Assembly: GCA_035556495.1 (NCBI GenBank)
Contig: DATMEW010000058.1
Location: 1-32,605, forward strand
Length of the DNA stretch: 32,605 nt
Direction of reading: 5' to 3'
From: CANKHJ01 sp035556495
GTDB taxonomy: Bacteria; Pseudomonadota; Alphaproteobacteria; Rhizobiales; Xanthobacteraceae
Shown: positions 7,630 through 14,896 of the stretch, piece by piece
How the letters are laid out: every line of letters starts with the position of its first letter
How positions within the stretch are numbered: the stretch's first letter is position 1
The notes under the pieces: generated by a model
What the model was told of the DNA's origin: nothing
Seen by the model: the letters and a program-made list of their open reading frames with translations, nothing else
Database searches by the model: none
Position numbers and translations under genes: made by a program

Positions 7630-8028
7630 ATGGCGTCCCGCCCGAAACCCGCCAAACGCAACGGAGCGTCCCGCCGCCTGCGGGAGGTGGACCGCATTCT
7701 CATCGCCTGCTTCATGCTGGGCTGGGTGTTCGTCTTCGCTTTCGTCATGGGCGGCGGCTGGTCGAAGCCCACCTTGCGCGAGATGGTGAACGAGCAACCG
7801 GCCGCAGCCCCGGCCGATCATGGCCTGGCCACGGCCGCCGTTGTCTTCATGCCGGTCAGCGGCGACACCTGCCGCCAGAACGTGATCGACAACGCCACCT
7901 GGCGGGTAATCTCGCGCACGGAAGTCTCCTGTAGCGACGCCATCGCGGCCTCCCGGCGGGACAGCGGAGCGGCCACACAGGAGAACGCCCGCCTCAACGC
8001 CATCCGCGAGGGCTTCGCGCGGAAATGA
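7630..8028 (+). CDS. Hypothetical single-pass membrane protein
   Basis: A 132-residue protein of unknown function with a good ribosome site (GGAGG) before ATG 7630. A basic N-terminus (SRPKPAKRNGASRRLREVDR) is followed by one membrane segment (ILIACFMLGWVFVFAFVMGGGW, about 23-44), predicting a cytoplasmic N-terminus by the positive-inside rule. The remaining 85 residues would then be periplasmic and contain two cysteines (in DTCRQNV and EVSCSDA) about 20 residues apart that could form a disulfide. Charged residues and ENARLNAIREGF close the protein. Its stop codon directly abuts that of the convergent gene. No family recognised. Confidence 0.75.
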   Translation: MASRPKPAKRNGASRRLREVDRILIACFMLGWVFVFAFVMGGGWSKPTLREMVNEQPAAAPADHGLATAAVVFMPVSGDTCRQNVIDNATWRVISRTEVSCSDAIAASRRDSGAATQENARLNAIREGFARK

Positions 8029-8331
8029 TCAGGCTCCGATCCGGCTGGCCGTGAACGGCCATGCGCCATACATGCCTGCCGTCATCGTGCCGGTCATGGT
8101 GTCGGCGGTGACGACGCCTTCGAATTCGAGCGTGATCGGCACTGGCTCGGTGATGGCGAATTTCCATGACAGCCGCCCGCCGTCTTCCCGGCCATCGAAG
8201 ATGTCCCCGGATATACCCTCGGCCGACTGCGTGCCGGTGAGGCTCGTTCCCGTTGCTGACAGCACCACGGTCGCGGCCCGTTCGCCGAGCGGCGACTGCA
8301 TCGTGAGCGCCCATGTCCCGTTGACGGACAT
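8029..8331 (-). CDS. Small conserved beta-rich hypothetical protein
   Basis: A 100-residue protein starting MSVNGTWALTMQSPLGERAATVVLSATG. The start at 8331 is decided by an excellent ribosome site (AGGAGGAGGGA) just upstream; the longer open frame to 8394 is rejected. The pattern of alternating short strands (GTWALTMQ, TVVLSATGTSLTGTQ, LSWKFAITEPVPITLEFEGVV, MTGTMTAGMYGAWPF) suggests an all-beta fold, perhaps a small barrel related to lipocalin-like domains. I recall similar unnamed proteins in alphaproteobacteria and other bacteria, without a known function. No signal peptide is visible, so it is probably cytoplasmic. It lies downstream of, and in the same direction as, the msrQ-like gene, 84 bases away. 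Confidence 0.75.
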   Translation of the reverse strand: MSVNGTWALTMQSPLGERAATVVLSATGTSLTGTQSAEGISGDIFDGREDGGRLSWKFAITEPVPITLEFEGVVTADTMTGTMTAGMYGAWPFTASRIGA

Positions 8332-8415
8332 CTTCCCTCCTCCTGCCGCCCCACCATTGCACCAAGGGTCCGCCACCCAGCGGACCGAGGTCAAGACCGG
8401 TCCTGACCTCCTGCG

Positions 8416-9351
8416 CTAACGCGGCGTCGCCGCCGGCTTCCGAAGCGCACTGGCCTTCGCCGCGGCCGGGCGCATCATGCGGCCGGCGAGATCGAGCGCC
8501 ACGACGCACAGGCCCGCAGCCAGCACCAGCCAGCCGGCACGGATGTCGTATTCAAAGTCGAAAGCCGCGCCGAGCACCATCAGCGGTGACACGCCGAAAA
8601 CGATGCCGATGACCACCGCTTCCACGAGAAAGACAAGGATCGTGACCGTCAGGGCCAATGCCAGCAATGCCCATGCCGGCATCTGCCCCCGCGGCCACCA
8701 GCGCCACGCCGCAAGCCGATATCCCATCAGCCAGACGAACAGACCGGCAAACAGCGTCGGCACGCTGACATCCAGCTTGGTCTGCTGAAAGAAGTGAACG
8801 AGCGCGAGCAGCGCGATGCCGTAGCTGAGCTGATGCAGCCGCTGCCATCTGCGCCCGCCCAGCCGGCGCACCATGCCGTCGGTCGAAGTCGCGGCAAGCA
8901 CCGCGAGGCCGATCAGGGCAACAAAGCCGACTGTGAGATAAAGCCGCCGCACGATCTCGCTCGCCACCGTGAGCAGGTTGAAATGCTGGTCCGCGACATA
9001 GAGAAAAAAATGACCGGCGGCATAGGCGAAGGCGCCCACGCCGAGAATGCGCCTCACATCGAGCAGCGGTGCGAGTCCGCGGATGCGCCCCAGCGGTGTG
9101 ATCGCCAGCGTCGCCATGATGAAGATCACGGCCCAGTAGCCGCTGCGGTGGATCAGGTCGTTGAGCGGCCGGGCGCCAAGCCCGGCGGTCGCCATGGTCC
9201 ATACCGCCAAAACAGCCGGCCACAGCAGCAGGGCCAGAATCGCAATGCGCCAGGGCGAGAGCCGGCCGCGCCCATCCCGCCACAGCGCCCAGACCGGCGG
9301 CGTGGACATCCGCGCCGCCTTCCGCGAACCGCTCGCCTGGACATGAACCAT
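8416..9351 (-). CDS. MsrQ-like ferric-reductase-domain haem membrane protein
   Basis: A 311-residue polytopic inner-membrane protein with a ferric-reductase-like transmembrane domain. MsrQ is the haem b subunit that passes electrons from the quinone pool or flavins to MsrP, which repairs oxidised methionine in periplasmic proteins. Supporting segments are HRSGYWAVIFIMATLAITPLG, RRILGVGAFAYAAGHFFLYV and RWQRLHQLSYGIALLALVHFF; the histidines in these helices are the expected haem ligands. The C-terminal third adds further membrane helices beyond the roughly 200-residue E. coli form. ATG 9351 has AGGAG at a fair distance; ATG 9309 (MSTPPVWALW) is a realistic alternative. No msrP (molybdopterin subunit) lies nearby, so pairing with it is not proven. 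Confidence 0.75.
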   Translation of the reverse strand: MVHVQASGSRKAARMSTPPVWALWRDGRGRLSPWRIAILALLLWPAVLAVWTMATAGLGARPLNDLIHRSGYWAVIFIMATLAITPLGRIRGLAPLLDVRRILGVGAFAYAAGHFFLYVADQHFNLLTVASEIVRRLYLTVGFVALIGLAVLAATSTDGMVRRLGGRRWQRLHQLSYGIALLALVHFFQQTKLDVSVPTLFAGLFVWLMGYRLAAWRWWPRGQMPAWALLALALTVTILVFLVEAVVIGIVFGVSPLMVLGAAFDFEYDIRAGWLVLAAGLCVVALDLAGRMMRPAAAKASALRKPAATPR

Positions 9352-9492
9352 CGTTCCGGTGCTCCTGAGCCCCGCTGTGTCAGCGACCCCATTCTCGCAC
9401 GGAGATGATGGCACGAACCGGCCGATTGCCCGCCGCCTCATCATTTTGTGATCGCGACAGGGGCCGGCTTCTTCCCGCCACCGGTATCCAGA

Positions 9493-10662
9493 TCAGGCCG
9501 CCATCGGCTCCTGTCGGGCGTCATGCTCGAAAATCCAGTCGCGGCTCAGTGGCGGCGGCGCGGGGGATTTCCGGTTGTTCTCGAACTGGGTGCGGGCCTG
9601 AAGCTGGACGCGGCTGGCGCGCGGCTGCCGCTCGGCCTCATAGGCTTTCAGCGCGGCATGGATATCGTCCCGGCCCCGGTCGAGATGACGGGCCACCGCA
9701 TAGGAATCCTCAAGCGTGATGGCCGCGCCCTGCGCCAGCGTCGGCATCATGGGATGGGCAGAATCGCCGACCAGCGTGACCGGCCCCGAACTCCAGTGCG
9801 GCAGCGGGTCGCGATCGTAGATGCCCCATTTGTAGACGTTGCTCACCTTGCTCAGCATGTCGAGCAGCGCCTCGTTCCAGCCGGAGTGGGCTTCGAGGAT
9901 TTCAGCAACGGTGGATGGCGCGGTCCAGGATTCCTCGACCCATTCCTCGGAGACATGACCGATGAACAGGTTGTAGATCTCGCCGCCGCGGATCGGGTAG
10001 CAGATGACGTGGCCGTTCGGCCCGATCCAGCCGGCATAATCCTGCGGATCAAGCGCGACGGAGCCGCCCGGTCCCACCCGGCTCGGCACCTCGGAAACCG
10101 GGATCATCGCGCGCCAGGCGATCTGCTGGGTGAAGCGCGCCTTGCTTTCGCCGAACAGACTGTTGCGCACGGCAGAGTGGATGCCGTCCGCGCCGATGAT
10201 GACATCGGCCTCGACCTCGCGGCCATCGGCGAAGCGGGCGACGGCGGACCGGCCCGAAATCGCCACGCCCTCGCAGCGCGCATTCAGATGGATGCTGCTG
10301 TCCGGCACCAGCGCCTGCAACAGCCGGTGGAGGTCGGCCCGGTGCGCAGTGAGATAGCTCGCGCCATAACGCTCGGCGGAAATATCCCGCAGCGGCTCGC
10401 GATAGCGCAGATGTGCGTCGTCCCAGGCCAGAGACAGAATATCGCGCGGTTCCGCGGCGAGCGGCCGCAGCCTGTCCGCGATGCCGAGCCCGGCTAGCAC
10501 CTTCACGGCATTGGGGCCAAGCTGGAGGCCGGCCCCCACTTCGCCCAGTTCGGGAGCCCGTTCGTAGACCGCGACCTCGAAGCCGCGCTGCCGCAGCGCC
10601 CCTGCGGCGGCCATGCCGCCGATACCCGCTCCGATGATGACGATCCGCCGCGTGCGCTCCAC
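9493..10662 (-). CDS. FAD-dependent monooxygenase, salicylate hydroxylase-like (class A)
   Basis: A 389-residue flavoprotein of the aromatic hydroxylase class. Motifs appear in canonical order: the GxGxxG FAD fold (IVIIGAGIGGMAAAGAL), the middle DG motif (IIGADGIHSAVR) that binds FAD and NADPH, and the GD motif (LVGDSAHPMMPTLAQGAAITLED). Such enzymes insert one oxygen atom into phenolic acids, sometimes with decarboxylation; substrates include salicylate, 3- or 6-hydroxybenzoates and nicotinate derivatives. It is divergent from an extradiol dioxygenase and a dienelactone-hydrolase-like gene across a 221-base gap. The natural inference is that it prepares a catecholic ring for cleavage by the neighbour. 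The exact substrate is not readable from sequence. Confidence 0.88.
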   Translation of the reverse strand: MERTRRIVIIGAGIGGMAAAGALRQRGFEVAVYERAPELGEVGAGLQLGPNAVKVLAGLGIADRLRPLAAEPRDILSLAWDDAHLRYREPLRDISAERYGASYLTAHRADLHRLLQALVPDSSIHLNARCEGVAISGRSAVARFADGREVEADVIIGADGIHSAVRNSLFGESKARFTQQIAWRAMIPVSEVPSRVGPGGSVALDPQDYAGWIGPNGHVICYPIRGGEIYNLFIGHVSEEWVEESWTAPSTVAEILEAHSGWNEALLDMLSKVSNVYKWGIYDRDPLPHWSSGPVTLVGDSAHPMMPTLAQGAAITLEDSYAVARHLDRGRDDIHAALKAYEAERQPRASRVQLQARTQFENNRKSPAPPPLSRDWIFEHDARQEPMAA

Positions 10663-10883
10663 CCCGACACCTCTTTACTGTTTGGCTATGGCCGCTGCGG
10701 CGGCCCCGTTCGCGATTTCTCATACCGGCTGACGCGGCGCGAATAAACCCCGCTGCTTGCGGCCAAAACCGCGAGCCTTGCCGAATCCGCATGCCCCCTC
10801 GTGTCGCCGCGCTGCTGGCGCCCTCTGCGCTCCTGCACTACATTGAGGGAACCCAAGGAGAGAGAAGCGAAAAGAGGAGCAAC

Positions 10884-11912
10884 ATGGCGAAACTGACCGC
10901 GGCATTCGGCTCATCCCACAGCGTGATGCTCACCTGCCAGCTCGAAGACTGGCAGAGAGGCTTCAAGGTCTTCGACCTCAAGGGCCGTTATTTCGACCGC
11001 CAGGGCGAACCGAAGTCCTATGAGGAATTGCTGGCTCTGGCGCCGCCGAACGCGGCCGATCTGGTCACGGACGAAGCCATCGCCAAGCGCTACCATTCCG
11101 TCCGCGACGCCATCGCTCGCATGAAGGCGGACGTGCTCGCTGCAAATCTCGACGTGCTGATCATCTGCGGCGACGACCAGCACGAATTCTTCAGCGACGA
11201 CCTGATGCCGCCCTTCGTCATCTACTATGGCGACACCATCCTGAACCCCCAGCGCAAGCCCGTCGCCGAAGGTCCGGAAGCCTGGTACAAGCGCGCCCAG
11301 AGCCTGCGGCAGGAAGAGCATGGCGACGTGCACTACCCGGTCCGCAGCGACATGGCGCTGCATTTCATCACCGGCCTGACCGACATGGGCTTCGACGTCA
11401 CCTCGATGAAGAAGACGCCGCCGGATCAGTATGAAGGCCACGCTTTCTCCTTCATCCACCGCTTCTACATGAACGTGGAAAAGCCGGTACCGGTGATCCC
11501 GATCATGCTCAATACCTATTATCCGCCGAACCCGCCGACGCCGGCGCGCTGCATCCAGATCGGCCAGGCGCTGCGCCAGCAGATCGAAAGCTTCCCCGAG
11601 GATCTCAAGGTCGGCTTCATGGCCTCGGGCGGGCTTAGCCACTTCCAGGCGGAAGAAGACCTCGACGACGCCGTGATCGATGCGCTGCGCCGCAACGACC
11701 TCGACTTCCTCTCGAAGCTCAGCGTCAAGCGGCTCCAGGCCGGCAGTTCCGAGATCCGCAACTGGCTGGTGCTGGCTGGCTGCGTCGGCACCGACTTCGA
11801 GCTCGATTGGGTATCCTACAACCCGGGCTACCGCACGCCGGCCCTCACCGGCACCGGCCTCGGCTTCGCCACCTGGAAGCCGAAGGCAGCAGCCGCGTCG
11901 AAGGCAGCATGA
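10884..11912 (+). CDS. Class III extradiol ring-cleavage dioxygenase, LigB-like
   Basis: A 342-residue LigB-superfamily protein that should bind Fe(II) and open a catecholic or related ring between a hydroxylated and a neighbouring carbon. The N-terminus MAKLTAAFGSSH places H12 at the position of the conserved metal-ligand histidine of LigB. GDDQHEFF (H100) supplies the second histidine, and FMASGGLSHF is the typical late motif. It is longer than Sphingobium LigB and resembles single-subunit members; no LigA-like small subunit is found here. ATG 10884 is chosen for its GAGGAG site. The gene is coupled to the next by a four-base ATGA overlap. Protocatechuate or gallate are candidate substrates, but this is inference. 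Confidence 0.85.
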   Translation: MAKLTAAFGSSHSVMLTCQLEDWQRGFKVFDLKGRYFDRQGEPKSYEELLALAPPNAADLVTDEAIAKRYHSVRDAIARMKADVLAANLDVLIICGDDQHEFFSDDLMPPFVIYYGDTILNPQRKPVAEGPEAWYKRAQSLRQEEHGDVHYPVRSDMALHFITGLTDMGFDVTSMKKTPPDQYEGHAFSFIHRFYMNVEKPVPVIPIMLNTYYPPNPPTPARCIQIGQALRQQIESFPEDLKVGFMASGGLSHFQAEEDLDDAVIDALRRNDLDFLSKLSVKRLQAGSSEIRNWLVLAGCVGTDFELDWVSYNPGYRTPALTGTGLGFATWKPKAAAASKAA

Positions 11913-12661
11913 GCCATCACGACATCACCACGGAAACCATCAGTTTCCGTGGCGCCCATGGGGACGCGGTCGCCGGCTATCTTGCACAGCCGCGCGGCCG
12001 CGGCCCGTTTTCCGGCGTGGTGTTTCTTCATCACATGCCGGGCTGGGACGAATGGACCCGCGAGGTCACCCGCAAATTCGCCGATCACGGCTATGCCACG
12101 CTCACCCCGCATCTGTTCCACCGCGACGGGCCTCAGGAAGACCCGGTGGCGCTGGCGGCGCGGGTACGGGAAGCCGGCGGCGTGCCGGACAACCAGGTGC
12201 TCGGTGATATCACCGGGGCGATGGCCGTTCTGCGCGGACTGCCGAACGCCAGCGGCAAGATCGCCGTCGCCGGCGTCTGTTCCGGCGGCCGCCAAGCCTA
12301 TCTCGCGGCGGCGCTGGTGCCAGGGCTCGATGCCGCCGTGGACTGCTGGGGCGGACGTGTCGTCCCGCAGCAGCCGGACGACATCACCGAGAAGCGCCAT
12401 CTCGTGGGGATCGACCTGACCGACCGCATTGCCTGCCCGTTGCTGGGGCTGTTCGGCAATGAGGACAGCAACCCCTCGCCCGCCGCCGTGGACCGCATCG
12501 AGGCCGAACTGAAACGGCACGGCAAACCTTACGAATTCCATCGCTACGACGGCGCCGGCCATGCCTTCTTCGCCAGCGACCGACCTAATTACCGCTGGCA
12601 GCAGGCGAACGACGGCTGGCGGAAAGTCTTCGATTTTCTCGCGCGTCATCTAAACGGCTGA
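11909..12661 (+). CDS. Dienelactone hydrolase family protein
   Basis: A 250-residue alpha/beta hydrolase of the dienelactone hydrolase family, with the characteristic cysteine nucleophile. The triad is visible as C124 (GVCSGGRQ), D186 (GNEDSNPSP) and H218 (DGAGHAFF). Early strands (FSGVVFLHHMPGWDEWTREVTRKFADHGYATLTPHLFHR) fit the fold. Family members open lactones formed in chlorocatechol and related ring-cleavage pathways, though many act on other esters. The ATG overlaps the stop of the ring-cleavage dioxygenase, so the two are almost certainly co-translated. This supports a role on a lactone or cyclic ester produced from the ring-cleavage product. It ends 20 bases from the convergent RHH-like gene. 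Confidence 0.88.
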   Translation: MSHHDITTETISFRGAHGDAVAGYLAQPRGRGPFSGVVFLHHMPGWDEWTREVTRKFADHGYATLTPHLFHRDGPQEDPVALAARVREAGGVPDNQVLGDITGAMAVLRGLPNASGKIAVAGVCSGGRQAYLAAALVPGLDAAVDCWGGRVVPQQPDDITEKRHLVGIDLTDRIACPLLGLFGNEDSNPSPAAVDRIEAELKRHGKPYEFHRYDGAGHAFFASDRPNYRWQQANDGWRKVFDFLARHLNG

Positions 12662-12681
12662 ATGGCGGAGCGGCCGGGTCC

Positions 12682-13005
12682 TTACCGGCGCGGCGACCTG
12701 CGGCGGCGGTCGGCGCTGCTTCGTGGCCTGGATCTGGAAGCTGACTTGGAAGCTGATCGTTTTGGCGTTGCGGTATTGATACCGGTTCCGGCCTTCGCCG
12801 TCCCGAGGTTCAGTGCGCCGTCACCGCCCTCCTTGCTGAGGCTTTTCCGCAACGCGGCCTTCAGGTCGGACGGCCGCCCGTGCTTGTCCAGCAGGTCGCG
12901 AAAGGCCTCGTCCGCCAGTTCCTGCAAACTGTGCATGGACTCCCGCGCATAGAGATCGAGCGTCGCCCATGTCTCATCGTCGAAGGCGATGATCTTGCGT
13001 GGCAT
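12682..13005 (-). CDS. Small ribbon-helix-helix-like protein with Ser/Arg-rich tail
   Basis: A 107-residue protein. The first 50 residues (MPRKIIAFDDETWATLDLY, then ARESMHSLQELADEAFRDLL) have the strand-helix-helix spacing of a ribbon-helix-helix DNA-binding protein: a short basic strand, then two amphipathic helices. The last 60 residues are disordered and basic (SKSASRSRPRSSADRRRRSPRR), likely adding non-specific nucleic-acid affinity. ATG 13005 has GGAGC upstream; the longer open frame to 13287 is antisense to the PfpI gene and was rejected. The divergent region it shares with pfpI contains two adjacent palindromes, so autoregulation is plausible. Function and partner are not known; it could be an antitoxin-like regulator, but no toxin gene is adjacent. 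Confidence 0.7.
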   Translation of the reverse strand: MPRKIIAFDDETWATLDLYARESMHSLQELADEAFRDLLDKHGRPSDLKAALRKSLSKEGGDGALNLGTAKAGTGINTATPKRSASKSASRSRPRSSADRRRRSPRR

Positions 13006-13069
13006 GACTTGAAAGCTCCGGAATTGAGGCGTCGCTGCGTCACCACCGCGACCGTTCGGTGAAGCGCAG

Positions 13070-13100
13070 GTTCCATACGGAACGCTCCGGTGGAAGCGTT
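13070..13100. promoter_or_regulatory. Two adjacent palindromes in the RHH-like/PfpI divergent region
   Basis: GTTCC-ATAC-GGAAC (13070-13083) is directly followed by, and overlaps, AACGCT-N8-AGCGTT (13081-13100). They lie 39 bases before the PfpI start and 65 bases before the start of the divergent RHH-like gene, a natural place for an operator. Either could also form an RNA hairpin. Confidence 0.35.
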
Positions 13101-13138
13101 GTTGCACGGTCATCACCCCAAAACGGAGCCGCATCGCC

Positions 13139-13696
13139 ATGGATATCTCAGGCAAGAAAATCCTCATCCTCGCCACCCATGGTTTCGAGCAATCGGAGCT
13201 GGAAGTCCCCCGCGATCGCCTCAAGGCAGCAGGTGCGACGGTCGATGTCGTCGCGCCGGAGAAGGGCGAGATCAAAGGCTGGGACAAGAAGGACTGGGGC
13301 CGGCCGGTGAAAGTGGACAGGACGCTCGAAAGCGTATCGGCCGATGACTACGACGCCATTGTGCTGCCCGGCGGGCAGATCAACCCGGACCTGCTGCGCG
13401 TGAATGCGGATGCGCTGGCGCTCATCACGGCGTTCAACAAGCAGAAGAAGGTCATCGCCGCCGTCTGCCATGCGCCCTGGCTCCTGATCGAAACCGGCAT
13501 CGTCAAGGGCCGCAAGGCGACATCCTATCATTCCATCAAGACCGACATGATCAACGCCGGCGCGAAATGGGAGGATTCCAGCGTCGTGACCGATCAGGGC
13601 ATCATCACCTCGCGCAATCCGGGCGACCTTGAGGACTTCGCGAAGAAGATCATCGAGGAAGTCGCCGAAGGCCGGCACCAGAAGCGCGCGGCATAG
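13139..13696 (+). CDS. PfpI/DJ-1 family protein (YhbO/YajL-like)
   Basis: A 185-residue member of the DJ-1/PfpI superfamily. The family includes intracellular peptidases, deglycases and glyoxalase-like stress proteins; E. coli YhbO is the nearest well-studied type by appearance. The nucleophile elbow is AVCHAPWLLI with C110 followed by H111, as in PfpI-type proteases, and the conserved acid lies in THGFEQSELEVP. The typical mid-motif DAIVLPGGQINPDLLR and the ending GIITSRNPGDLEDFAKKIIEE match full-length members. The ribosome site is a modest CGGAG. A strong terminator follows, so it is probably monocistronic. Stress protection is inferred from family only; the glycation-repair activity of this group is disputed in the literature. 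Confidence 0.92.
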   Translation: MDISGKKILILATHGFEQSELEVPRDRLKAAGATVDVVAPEKGEIKGWDKKDWGRPVKVDRTLESVSADDYDAIVLPGGQINPDLLRVNADALALITAFNKQKKVIAAVCHAPWLLIETGIVKGRKATSYHSIKTDMINAGAKWEDSSVVTDQGIITSRNPGDLEDFAKKIIEEVAEGRHQKRAA

Positions 13697-13721
13697 CGAC
13701 GAGACAACAACACGCTGTCGG

Positions 13722-13749
13722 CGGCGGCCCGCGACGGGGCCGCCGTTTC
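13722..13749 (+). terminator. Intrinsic terminator after the PfpI-like gene
   Basis: A 9-bp perfect stem CGGCGGCCC/GGGCCGCCG with a 6-base loop (GCGACG), followed by TTTCCTTTT. It lies about 25 bases past the stop codon. Confidence 0.8.
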
Positions 13750-13826
13750 CTTTTGGGACTTTCGGCGCGGCCGGCTTTTGCGGCATAAGCTGCCTCATCC
13801 GACTGTCCCCCACCCCCGAGTCTGTC

Positions 13827-14309
13827 ATGGTCGCCGCCGTCGCCGAATTCGAGGACATCGCGAAGCTGCTGCCCGCGCAGGGCGGCCTGCTCGGTCTTGA
13901 CCTCGGCACCAAGACTATCGGCGTGGCGGCGAGCGACCCCGCGCGGCGGCTCGCCACGGCCGTGGAAACCATTGCCCGCAAGACCTTTCAGGCCGACGCC
14001 GCCCGGCTGCTGTCGCTGGCGGCGGAGCGCAGGAGCGTCGGTCTCGTGCTCGGCCTGCCGCGCAACATGGACGGCTCGGAAGGTCCCCGTGCCCAGTCCA
14101 CCCGCGCCTTCGCCCGCAACCTCTCGCGCCTCACCGAACTGCCGATCGGCTTCTGGGACGAGCGCATGTCCAGCATGGCGGCGGAGCGCGCGCTCATCGC
14201 GCTGGACACCAGCCGGGCGCAGCGGGCGCGGGTCATCGACCAGCATGCGGCGATGCATATCCTGCAAGGCGCGCTGGACCGGCTGCGCAACATGACGCCG
14301 ATGCCATAA
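13827..14309 (+). CDS. ruvX: RuvX/YqgF, putative pre-16S rRNA nuclease / Holliday junction resolvase family
   Basis: A 160-residue RNase H-fold nuclease. The family acts in 5' maturation of 16S rRNA (E. coli YqgF) and has been proposed as an alternative Holliday junction resolvase. Motifs: LGLDLGTKTIGVAASD with the first catalytic aspartate, LVLGLPRNMDGSEGPRA, FWDERMSSMAAERAL with the acidic residue, and VIDQHAAMHILQGALD near the end. Length is about 20 residues over the usual 140, because of the N-terminal extension MVAAVAEFEDIAKLLPAQGG, which is common in alphaproteobacteria. No clear ribosome site is seen before ATG 13827. The usual neighbour gatC is not present downstream; a terminator follows immediately. 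Confidence 0.92.
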   Translation: MVAAVAEFEDIAKLLPAQGGLLGLDLGTKTIGVAASDPARRLATAVETIARKTFQADAARLLSLAAERRSVGLVLGLPRNMDGSEGPRAQSTRAFARNLSRLTELPIGFWDERMSSMAAERALIALDTSRAQRARVIDQHAAMHILQGALDRLRNMTPMP

Positions 14310-14326
14310 ACATCACACCATAAGAA

Positions 14327-14350
14327 AAGCGGGCCTTCCGGCCCGCTTCC
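14327..14350. terminator. Intrinsic terminator after ruvX
   Basis: A stem AAGCGGGCC/GGCCCGCTT (9 bp) closes a TTCC loop and is followed by CCTTTATTT. Preceding A residues give a short U run in the opposite direction (TTTTCTTATGG on the minus strand), so it may also serve the convergent exported-protein gene. Confidence 0.85.
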
Positions 14351-14373
14351 TTTATTTCCCATGGAGATCTGCG

Positions 14374-14814
14374 TCAGCACGCGGTGGCATCGAGCCCCAC
14401 CGTTCCCGTGCTGGAGCCACGGCAGCCGACGCTGGTCGATCCAACACCGCGCGGCGCACGATAGACCCGTCGCGGCTCATAAGCATAACTGTCCTCGTAA
14501 TAGGTCGGACCCGGCGCGTAGTAGCGAGGGGCCGGCTCATAGACATAGCCGGGCTCGTAATAGCCGTAGCGCGGCTGGGAGGCCGCGGCCAGCGCCCCAC
14601 CGACGATCAGGCCCGTCGCAGCGCCGGCCACGAAGGCCCCCGCGCCGCGTCCGCCGTGACCATGCCTGCGCCATTGCACATCGGTGGTCTGGGAAGGCGC
14701 TGCCTGTTGCAGCGCGGCGGTGTTGCCGAGCACCGGGGCCGCCGCCACGGACTGCGCGCCGGCGACGGCCAAGGCTCCGGCCAGCGCCAGGGCCGTTGAT
14801 CGGAAATGTTTCAT
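14374..14814 (-). CDS. Exported protein with glycine-zipper segment and Tyr/Pro-rich domain
   Basis: A 146-residue protein with a clear signal peptide (MKHFRSTALALAGALAVAGA, likely cleaved after an AAA or VAAA site near residue 28). The mature part begins with a polar stretch, then a hydrophobic glycine-zipper-like segment (GAFVAGAATGLIVGGALAAA). A tyrosine/proline-rich region (PRYGYYEPGYVYEPAPRYYA) follows, and two cysteines lie in the last 20 residues. Such small proteins are frequent in Rhizobiales and are thought to be envelope- or outer-membrane-associated, but no function is established. The start is fixed by AGGAGG five bases before ATG 14814. The final residue is cysteine. Confidence 0.8.
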   Translation of the reverse strand: MKHFRSTALALAGALAVAGAQSVAAAPVLGNTAALQQAAPSQTTDVQWRRHGHGGRGAGAFVAGAATGLIVGGALAAASQPRYGYYEPGYVYEPAPRYYAPGPTYYEDSYAYEPRRVYRAPRGVGSTSVGCRGSSTGTVGLDATAC

Positions 14815-14896
14815 CTGGTCCTCCTGCCGGACCGGGTCCGGGATTAACATTTGATCTGCGACAACGCCTGCGACACTGCGTATGTTCCGCAGTCGT

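Noticed and set aside
10690..10705. GGCCGC-TGCG-GCGGCC palindrome in the monooxygenase/dioxygenase divergent region
   Set aside because: All G/C arms of this length are expected by chance in such DNA and no companion promoter elements were found.
12682..13005. Toxin-antitoxin pair of RHH-like protein and neighbour
   Set aside because: The adjacent genes are a dienelactone hydrolase and a PfpI protein; neither resembles a toxin.
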